Shown piece after piece: positions 1 to 7,200 of a stretch of DNA of 64,000 nucleotides. Numbering within the stretch: position 1 is the stretch's first letter; the number at the start of each line of letters is the position of its first letter. Below the pieces are notes generated by a model, which searched no databases, was not told the origin of the DNA, and worked only from the letters and a program-made list of their open reading frames with translations. Source of the DNA: Nocardioides sp. YIM 152315. Lineage in GTDB: Bacteria > Actinomycetota > Actinomycetes > Propionibacteriales > Nocardioidaceae. Both the position numbers and the translations under genes were made by a program. The stretch spans positions 1 to 64,000 of the forward strand of contig NZ_JARGER010000023.1 in assembly GCF_029210375.1 (NCBI RefSeq). Direction: 5' to 3'.

Positions 1-50
1 CCACGGCGCGTCCCCCCGCGTCAGCGACCCGCGTCGGGCGCGGGCCGGCG

Positions 51-719
51 TCAGTACCAGCCGTGCGACTCCGAGTGGCCCCAGGCACCGCAGGGGCTGC
101 CGTAGCGGTCCTGGATGTAGCCGAGCCCCCACCTGATCTGGGTCACCGGGTTGGACTCCCAGTCCGGGCCGGCGGTGGCCATCTTGGAGCCGGGCAGCGC
201 CTGGGGGATGCCGTGCGCGCCGGAGGAGGGGTTGTGGGCCGCGGGGTTCCAGTTGCTCTCGCGGGTCCACAGCGAGTCGAGGCAGCCGAACTGGTCGCTC
301 GAGAAGCCGAACTGCGGGAGCAGGGCCCGGGCGATGTCGTGGGGGTCGCCGTCGGTGACGTCGACCGACGCCGTGCGCGCCGGGCCGCTGTCGACCGAGA
401 GGGCGCTGACCTTGGCGGGGTCGGGCCGGCGGTCCCGGTCGGCCGAGCGGGAGACGACGTCGCGGTCGACGTCGGCGGCGGCCGCCGCTGCGCCGTCGCC
501 GTCGGATGCGCCACCGGTGATGCTGCCGCCCAGGTCCTGCGCGACCGTCGGCACCGGCGCCGACGATCCGAGTACGCCGCCGGCGACGGAGACGCCGGTG
601 ACCGCAGCCGCGACCGAGGTCATCACCAGGCCGGTGCGCAGCGCCCTCCGGGGCGCGTCACGCAGGGTCGGTTCGGGGACGTTCCGGTGCTTCGGGACGT
701 ACTTGGCGCGCTTCGACAA
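51..719 (-). CDS. Secreted transglycosylase-fold (SLT/Rpf-like) cell wall protein
   Basis: The C-terminal ~75 residues have the lysozyme-like transglycosylase layout: a catalytic Glu in WTRESNWNP, then AHNPSSGAHGIPQALPG, and a closing GLGYIQDRYGSPCGAW segment. This fold is used by actinobacterial resuscitation-promoting and lytic transglycosylase proteins that cleave peptidoglycan. The N-terminus is basic (KRAKYVPKHR) and followed by one hydrophobic stretch (VMTSVAAAVTGVSVAGG), so it is probably exported, and a low-complexity Asp/Ala/Arg linker joins it to the domain. I chose the TTG at 719 because the basic segment starts there. GTG at 785 and TTG at 812 extend the frame by a Pro-rich stretch that does not look like a signal region. 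The start is uncertain; the domain call is firm. Confidence 0.8.
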   Translation of the reverse strand: MSKRAKYVPKHRNVPEPTLRDAPRRALRTGLVMTSVAAAVTGVSVAGGVLGSSAPVPTVAQDLGGSITGGASDGDGAAAAAADVDRDVVSRSADRDRRPDPAKVSALSVDSGPARTASVDVTDGDPHDIARALLPQFGFSSDQFGCLDSLWTRESNWNPAAHNPSSGAHGIPQALPGSKMATAGPDWESNPVTQIRWGLGYIQDRYGSPCGAWGHSESHGWY

Positions 720-901
720 GGGCTCGTCTGCTCGGGTTGGCGACTCGGGGGCGGGCCCACTCAACGGCGGGACGACTCGCGTCACCCTGCCTGACGGAGA
801 AGGTCGTGGCAAACCGAACGACGCAATCCGCCCGGGGAAGTGGCCCGTCCGGCACCCTCCCCGCCACAGCAGTCACAGGGGCTCCAGGAGTCCCGGGACG
901 G

Positions 902-2290
902 TCACAGCGTGACGTTCTCCAGCATCTCGGTCACGAGCGCCGCGATCGGCGAGCGCTCCGAGCGCGTCAGCGTGACGTGGGCGAAGAGCGGGTGGCCCTT
1001 GAGCTTCTCGACCACCGCCACCACGCCGTCGTGCCGGCCGACCCGGAGGTTGTCGCGCTGGGCGACGTCGTGGGTGAGCACGACCTTGGAGTTCGCACCG
1101 ATCCGCGACAGCACGGTCAGCAGCACGTTGCGTTCCAGCGACTGGGCCTCGTCGACGATGACGAACGCGTCGTGCAGCGAGCGACCGCGGATGTGCGTGA
1201 GCGGCAGCACCTCGAGCATGCCGCGGTCGAGGACCTCGTCGATGACGTCGCGCGTCGTGATCGCGCCGAGCGTGTCGAAGACCGCCTGCGCCCACGGCGA
1301 CATCTTCTCCGACTCCGAGCCCGGCAGGTAGCCGAGCTCCTGGCCGCCGACCGCGAACAGCGGCCGGAAGACGACGACGCGCTGGTGCTGGCGACGCTCC
1401 ATGACCGCCTCCAGCCCGGCGCACAGGGCGAGCGCGGACTTGCCGGTGCCGGCGCGTCCACCCAGGGAGACGATGCCGACCTCGGGGTCGAGCAGCATCT
1501 CGAGGGCGATCCGCTGCTCGGCGGACCGGCCGTGGATGCCGAACGCCTCACGGTCGCCGCGCACGAGGTGCACGTGCTTGTCGGGCCCGACCCGGCCCAG
1601 GGCCGTGCCGCGCTCGGAGAGCAGCACCAGCCCGTGGTGGCACGGCAGCTCCCGCGCCGCCTCGAGGTCGAGCACGCCGTCGTCGTACAGCTCGTCGAGG
1701 TCGGCGGCGGCGACCTCCAGCTCGGCCATGCCGGAGTAGCCGGTGTCGGAGTCGCTGATGGCCTCCGCGCGGTACTCCTCGGCGTCGAGACCGACCGCGG
1801 AGGCCTTGATCCGCAGCGGGAGGTCCTTGGACACGAGCGTGACCGCGTGACCCTCGTCGGCGAGGTTGCGCGCCACCGCCAGGATGCGCGTGTCGTTGTC
1901 GCCGAGGCGGAAGCCCGACGGGAGCGACTCCGGGTCGGTGTGGTTGAGCTCGACGCGGATCGTGCCGCCCTCCTCGCCGACCGGCACCGGCTCGTCGAGC
2001 CGGCCGTGGGTGATCCGCAGCTCGTCGAGCATCCGCAGCGCCGTACGGGCGAAGAAGCCCAGCTCGGGGTGGTGGCGCTTGCCCTCCAGCTCGGTGATCA
2101 CCACGACGGGGAGCACGACCTCGTGCTCCGCGAAGCGTCTCAGTGCGCCCGGGTCGGCCAGCAGCACGCTCGTGTCCAGGACGTAGGTGCGGACGGTGGG
2201 CGATGTCGTGCTTGACCGCGTGGTGCCGGACTGGGTCGGGCGGGGCCGGGTGGAGGCGGAGCGCTGTGACTTCTGGGCCTGGGTGGGCAC
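902..2290 (-). CDS. phoH2: PhoH-family ATPase with N-terminal PIN domain (PhoH2 type)
   Basis: Residues ~35-165 form a PIN nuclease domain ([16 protein letters not shown] with acidic residues, later [11 protein letters not shown]), and the C-terminal half is a PhoH-type P-loop ATPase with Walker [12 protein letters not shown] and Walker [10 protein letters not shown]. This architecture is PhoH2, described in mycobacteria as an RNA helicase/RNase. The frame stays open upstream to 2533. The GTG at 2290 has GAAGG about nine bases upstream; a second GTG at 2299 lies too close to that site. The upstream codons are Arg/Ser-rich and do not look like protein. Length (~462 aa) fits the family. Confidence 0.9.
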   Translation of the reverse strand: MPTQAQKSQRSASTRPRPTQSGTTRSSTTSPTVRTYVLDTSVLLADPGALRRFAEHEVVLPVVVITELEGKRHHPELGFFARTALRMLDELRITHGRLDEPVPVGEEGGTIRVELNHTDPESLPSGFRLGDNDTRILAVARNLADEGHAVTLVSKDLPLRIKASAVGLDAEEYRAEAISDSDTGYSGMAELEVAAADLDELYDDGVLDLEAARELPCHHGLVLLSERGTALGRVGPDKHVHLVRGDREAFGIHGRSAEQRIALEMLLDPEVGIVSLGGRAGTGKSALALCAGLEAVMERRQHQRVVVFRPLFAVGGQELGYLPGSESEKMSPWAQAVFDTLGAITTRDVIDEVLDRGMLEVLPLTHIRGRSLHDAFVIVDEAQSLERNVLLTVLSRIGANSKVVLTHDVAQRDNLRVGRHDGVVAVVEKLKGHPLFAHVTLTRSERSPIAALVTEMLENVTL

Positions 2291-2466
2291 TGATGACACC
2301 CCTTCAGCAGGCCGGCGGGCACTCCGCACCGGCCGTCGGCTCACGTGTGCGGACCGGAACGGACCCGAGCGCCGGAGTGCCGGCTCCCGGTCACGCACCG
2401 CTGAGGAGCTCCCCCCGGCTGATGCGCTGTGCAGTCGTGAATGCTCACGAACGGGCCTCCCGATAC

Positions 2467-2486
2467 GGGGAGCTTCCCCACTCCCC
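2467..2486 (-). terminator. Candidate hairpin downstream of the prenyltransferase gene
   Basis: GGGGAG and CTCCCC (6-bp arms, 8-nt loop) lie in the 279-bp gap between the prenyltransferase stop at 2570 and the PhoH start at 2290. The motif CCCGATAC also occurs on both sides of the stem. There is no T tract, so it may be a weak terminator, an attenuator for phoH2 or nothing. The rest of the gap holds no gene I can support. Confidence 0.35.
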
Positions 2487-2569
2487 GATACCTGCGAAAG
2501 TACGCCGCGCCTCCACGCGATCCGGGCCGACACGCCCGAACGAAGGGTGAAGGCTGGGTGACCCCGGGG

Positions 2570-3340
2570 CTACGCCCCGAAGCGCCGGTCGCGCAGGGCG
2601 TACGCCCGGATCGCCCGCAGGAAGTCGACCCGCCGGAACTCGGGCCAGTAGGCCTCGCAGAAGTAGAACTCCGACTTCGCCGACTGCCACAGCAGGAAGC
2701 CACCGAGTCGCTGCTCGCCCGAGGTGCGGATCACCAGGTCGGGGTCCGGCTGGCCCTTGGTGTAGAGGTGCTCCGCGATGTGCTCGACATCGATCACGGT
2801 GGCGAGCTCCTCCAGCGACATCCCCTTCGCGGCGGACTCGTGGAGGAGCGAGCGGACGGCGTCCGCGATCTCCCGGCGGCCGCCGTACCCGACGGCGACG
2901 TTGACGAGCATCCCGTCGACGTCGCGCGTCGCCTCCTCGGCCGCCTTGAGCTTCTCCGCGATCTCGGCCGGCAGCAGGTCGAGCGCGCCCACGGGGTGGA
3001 TCCGCCACTTCTGCTGGTCGGCGAGCGACGCGACCGCCTCGCCGATGATCTCCAGCAGCGGCAGCAGCTCACGCTCGGGTCGGTTGAGGTTGTCGGTCGA
3101 GAGCAGCCACAGCGTGACCACCTCGATGCCGACCTCGTCGCACCAGCCCAGCAGGGGCTCGATGTTGGCGGCCCCGGCACGGTGCCCGTGTGCGGTGTCG
3201 CGGCCCACGGCCTTCGCCCAGCGGCGGTTGCCGTCGAGCATCACCCCGACGTGCTGCGGGATGCTGACGGGCATCCGGCGCAGCATGCGGGCCTCGTACG
3301 CCGGGTAGAGCACCCGTCGCACGCCCCGCTTCCAGTCCAC
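2570..3340 (-). CDS. Isoprenyl diphosphate synthase (cis-prenyltransferase, UppS family)
   Basis: A 256-aa enzyme with the family signature HVGVMLDGNRRWAKA (catalytic Asp, Asn and Arg), the downstream LWLLSTDNLNRPERE segment, and the C-terminal DLVIRTSGEQRLGGFLLW substrate/metal block. It condenses isopentenyl diphosphate in the cis configuration to make polyprenyl carriers for the cell wall. Its neighbour, a hemolysin III-like gene, matches the M. tuberculosis Rv1085c-Rv1086 pair, where Rv1086 is the short-chain Z,E-farnesyl diphosphate synthase. Short-chain specificity is therefore plausible, but it is not readable from sequence alone. The GTG start at 3340 is supported by TACCAT six bases upstream on this strand, suggesting a leaderless transcript. 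Confidence 0.92.
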   Translation of the reverse strand: MDWKRGVRRVLYPAYEARMLRRMPVSIPQHVGVMLDGNRRWAKAVGRDTAHGHRAGAANIEPLLGWCDEVGIEVVTLWLLSTDNLNRPERELLPLLEIIGEAVASLADQQKWRIHPVGALDLLPAEIAEKLKAAEEATRDVDGMLVNVAVGYGGRREIADAVRSLLHESAAKGMSLEELATVIDVEHIAEHLYTKGQPDPDLVIRTSGEQRLGGFLLWQSAKSEFYFCEAYWPEFRRVDFLRAIRAYALRDRRFGA

Positions 3341-3346
3341 CTGTCG

Positions 3347-3352
3347 ATGGTA
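3347..3352 (-). promoter_or_regulatory. -10 hexamer TACCAT, leaderless prenyltransferase
   Basis: TACCAT (TANNNT type) ends 6 nt before the GTG at 3340. No Shine-Dalgarno sequence is present, so transcription probably begins at the start codon. Confidence 0.5.
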
Positions 3353-3444
3353 GCGAGCGCCGACGGTGATCCGCGGGCGGAAGGGCGAACCCGCCGTGGT
3401 GGTGACGTGCACCGCGTCCGCGGTTTCCGCGCCCGTACCCCGGG

Positions 3445-3450
3445 TACGGT
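3445..3450 (+). promoter_or_regulatory. -10 hexamer TACGGT, leaderless hemolysin III gene
   Basis: TACGGT ends 7 nt before the ATG at 3458. This promoter and the divergent one for the prenyltransferase share a 117-bp intergenic region. Confidence 0.5.
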
Positions 3451-3457
3451 CTGTTCC

Positions 3458-3493
3458 ATGAACCAGGCCATGAACCAGGCCATGAACCAGGCG
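3458..3493 (+). repeat. Three tandem 12-bp units carrying alternative start codons
   Basis: ATGAACCAGGCC occurs three times head to tail (last copy ending in G), encoding MNQA three times. A fourth ATG follows directly at 3494. Confidence 0.9.
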
Positions 3494-4213
3494 ATGCGGG
3501 TGGGGCTCGACCACGCTCGCGAGGCCGTCGCCGACTTCAGGGCCGACCTCACCGCCGAGATCAAGCCGCGGCTGCGCGGCTGGCTCCACCTCGCGATCGC
3601 GCCGCTGACGCTGGCGGCCGGCATCGTGCTGATCTGCCTCTCGCCGACCGCGATGACCCGCGTCGGCTCCGCACTCTTCACGGGGTCGGCGCTGGTGCTG
3701 TTCACCGTGTCGGCCGTCTACCACACCGGCTCCTGGTCGCCGCGGGTCTGGGCCTTCCTGCGCCGCTTCGACCACTCCAACATCTTCCTGCTGATCGCGG
3801 GCTCCTACACCCCGTTCAGCCTCCTGCTCCTCGACGGCACCCCGCGCGTGGTGCTGCTGGCGACCGTGTGGGGAGGAGCCGTGCTCGGCGTCGGCTTCCG
3901 GATCTTCTGGACCGACGCCCCGCGCTGGCTCTACGTGCCGATCTACATCGCGCTCGGCTGGGCCGCGGTCTTCTTCATCCCGTCGTTCCTCGACGGCGCC
4001 ACCCGGCTCGGCCTGGGCATCGGCGTCGCGACGTTCGTGATGATCCTCGTCGGCGGCGCGCTCTACACCTTCGGTGGCGTCGTCTACGGCTTCAAGCGGC
4101 CCAACCCGTGGCCGCGCTGGTTCGGCTTCCACGAGGTGTTCCACACCTTCACGATCCTCGCGTTCGTCTCCCACTACGTGGGCGTCTCGCTCGCGACGTA
4201 CTCCTTGCGCTGA
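3458..4213 (+). CDS. Hemolysin III / PAQR-family integral membrane protein
   Basis: A 251-aa protein with about seven transmembrane helices. The conserved family blocks are SAVYHTGSW, RRFDHSNIFLLIAGSYTP and FGFHEVFHTFTILAFVSHY, whose His, Asp and Ser residues form the predicted metal site of the PAQR/CREST superfamily. Bacterial members (YqfA, hemolysin III) are widespread, but their activity is poorly defined. The start region is three tandem copies of a 12-base unit, each containing an ATG, so three in-frame starts four codons apart exist. The first ATG is chosen because the -10 hexamer lies 7 nt upstream of it. The gene diverges from the prenyltransferase and ends 3 bases from the convergent end of the giant repeat protein. 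Confidence 0.9.
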   Translation: MNQAMNQAMNQAMRVGLDHAREAVADFRADLTAEIKPRLRGWLHLAIAPLTLAAGIVLICLSPTAMTRVGSALFTGSALVLFTVSAVYHTGSWSPRVWAFLRRFDHSNIFLLIAGSYTPFSLLLLDGTPRVVLLATVWGGAVLGVGFRIFWTDAPRWLYVPIYIALGWAAVFFIPSFLDGATRLGLGIGVATFVMILVGGALYTFGGVVYGFKRPNPWPRWFGFHEVFHTFTILAFVSHYVGVSLATYSLR

Positions 4214-4216
4214 CGC

Positions 4217-7200
4217 TCAGCCGCCGGCCTCGGGGTCCGCGGGCTCGTCCGGCGGGTCGGGCGGCGGCGGCTCGAGCGCGAGGGTGTAGGCGTGCGGGTC
4301 GTCGACGGTGACGGTCTTGACGTCGGTCTCCCCCTCGAGGGTCGCGGTGACCTGCCACCCACCGGCCGGGAGCTCGAAGGCCGCCGTCGTGCCGGTCGTG
4401 CTCGTCGGCGCGTCGGCGGGCAGCGCCTCGGTGTTGCCGGCCAGCGGCTCGATCAGCAGCGTCGCGACACTGGTCGCCGACGCACCGGTCACCGTGATGG
4501 CGAGGGTGGCGGCCTGCTCGTTCATGGTCACCGTCTGGCTGACGCCGGCGACGGTGACCGGGAAGGGGCCCGATCCGGTCGCCGGCCAGAACGGGTCGGC
4601 GGGGACTCGCGTCACGTCGACCTGGTAGCCGATGCCGGTCGGCACCCACATCTCGGCGGAGCCGACCGCGAAGCTGGCGCTGTGGAAGTACGGCGAGGCG
4701 ACGCCGGCGCGGGACACGGTGACGTCGAAGCTCGGCGCCACGTGCCCGAACTTCGTCGTGGCGGCCACCGCGAAGGTCAGCTTCGCCTCGTCGACGTCCA
4801 CGCTCGCCGTGGTGCCGGTGTCGTCGGCTTCGTCACCGGAGACGACCAGCCGGTCCGCGGCGCAGGTGATCTCGTCGTCGGTGGGCGCGACGTCCTCGAG
4901 CGCCCCGACATCGCCGTGGTGGCCGGTGGGCAGGGTGACCCCGACCGTCCAGCAACCACGCCGGACATCCAAGAACGACGCGACGTACCCGCCGTCGTCG
5001 TCCTCGGCGAGCGGAGTGACGGTGTGCACGGTCCCGTCGCCGCCGGTCAACGTGACGGTGGCGCCGGTCAGGTCGTTGTCGGCGGCGTTGGGCAGCAGGG
5101 TGATCGAGACGTCGCGGGTGACCGCCACGAGCGTCGGTGCCTGCCCCCGGAACCCGGCCTGGTCGTAGCGGAACTGCAGCGGGCCGATCGCCTGGGTGTC
5201 GTAGCCGTGCTTGTCGAGCACCAGCCAGAAGGTCCCGTTCGGGACGGTGGCGAACCCGAACGATCCCGCGGTCCCCGCTGTCATCGGCGTGGTGCCGACG
5301 AGCGCGGCGGCGTCGGTGCCGTCGACCGGGCCGGCGCTGCAGGTCTCGTCCGCGCACACCCGGACCCGGACGCCGTTGACACCGCCGGTGACGTCGTCCC
5401 CTCCCACGATGCCGTCGATCGCGCTCGCGCCGCGGACGATCGAGACGTAGCGGGTCGTGGGGCTGACGCCCTCGGCGAAGGTGACCTCGGTGGTGCCGCC
5501 GATGTAGCCGTCCTTCGCGACGCTGATCAGGTACGACGTGGGCACGATGTTCGCCAGCGTGTAGATGCCGTCGTCCTCGGGGTCCGTGGCGACGGCGACC
5601 TCGGTGATCCCGTTGGGCGTCAGCAGCCGGACCGAGGCGTCCGACACCGCGCGGTTGGACTGGTCGGTGAGGTTGACGTTGACGGTGACCAGGTCGACGT
5701 AGAGCGAGATCGCGACGCTGCGATCGCCGGCCAGACCGGCCACGAGCACGCCGGGCAGGGCGCCCCCGGGGTTGGTCGTGGCGTGGAACCCGGGTGCGGC
5801 GGCCTCGACCAGCCAGTCTCCGTTGCGCAGGCCCGCGTCGCTCGCGGTGCCGGTGACGGCGAAGACGCCGTTCGCATCCGCCGTCCCGACGAACCGCTCG
5901 TCCTCGTCGACGTCGCTGCAGTAGCCGGGCACCGTGGTCGTGTCGGTGCAGCGCGTGATGGTGACCTGCGCCGACGCCAGGCCACGGAAGGGCGCGGTCG
6001 CGGGAGGCTTGGCGCCGATGCCGCGCACCGTGCCGCTGATGGTGGCCAGCCTCGTGAGGGTGGCGGCGCAGGCGATGGTGTCGCCGGCCGGGATCGTGTA
6101 CGTCGTACCGCACGTCGTCGGCAGGTCACCGCCGTCGCCGGCGAGACCGAACTCGTGGCCGGCGGCGCGGATGCGCACCTGGTAGTCGGTCGCATAGGGC
6201 TCCAGCCCGAGGAACGTGACCGAGTTGGTGCCGGCGGAGGCGGTCTGCGACCGGATGGTCGTGCCGTCCTTGATCAGGGTGAACTCGGCGCCGTTGACGG
6301 GTCCGACGCTGTCGACTGCCGAGATGGTCAGCCCGCCCTGCTTGACCAGCGTCAGGGGCTCGTCGTCCCACACGCAGGCGGCGGCGCCGACCGCGCAGAC
6401 GACCCCCTGCGACGCGGTCTGGTAGCCGTCGGCCGAGGCGGTGATCGTGTAGGTGCCGGGTCGGGCCCGACCCACGGGCAGCCGGGTGTCGCTCCAGGTC
6501 AGGACGGCGGTGCCCGCTTCGGGTTCACCGACCTGCGTCGCGGTCACCGACACCTGGTTGCCGCCACCGGTGATGGCCACAGTGAAGCGGACGCTGCCCC
6601 AGGCGATCGCGCTCGCGGCCGGGTCGGTGTGGACGACCAGCTGGTTGCCGTCGATCGGCACCGGATCCATGCTGAAGGAGTTCAGCCCCGGGGAGGCCAG
6701 CTGCCGGTTCGTCACGAGCAGCCGCTCGTATCCGTCGCGGGTGATCTCGATCGACGACGCCGCGTCGGAGAGGAAGGTCGTGCGCGACAGCGACGCCGAG
6801 GTCCAGGGGCCGTCGCAGTCGCCCGCGGCCGGTGTGGTCGGCGTACCCGTGATGTCCTCCGGCGCCGGCTGGATGGCGAAGCAGCCGTCCGCGTCGGTGG
6901 TCATCGAGGCCGTGCCGAGCACCGTGGAGCCCCCGGAGTAGTCGGCGGGTGCGGTGACCTTGACGGCCGCGTCGTCGATGTCGAGGGGCGCCCCGTCGAT
7001 GTTGGCGGTCACCTGCCCGACCACGTTGCCGATCGGATGGGTGAGGATGAGGTCGAGTGTCAGCTCCTGGTCGAGCCCGACCCGTTGGGTGCGCTGGTCC
7101 GAGCGGTCGCCGTGGCTCGCCGAGAACGTGTAGGTCCGGTCGGTCAGCCCGGTGATCGTGGTCTGGCCGGCACCGTTGGTCAGCGGCCAGGTGGTGCCCG

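Noticed and set aside
720..901. Leader before the transglycosylase gene considered as a c-di-AMP (ydaO) riboswitch
   Set aside because: Actinobacterial wall hydrolase genes often carry one, but the conserved blocks (for example the GAACCCG-type segments) could not be matched here. Covariance search with the ydaO model would decide.
2291..2533. N-terminal extension of PhoH2
   Set aside because: Arg/Ser-rich shadow codons; the GTG at 2290 with its Shine-Dalgarno site fits the family's N-terminus.
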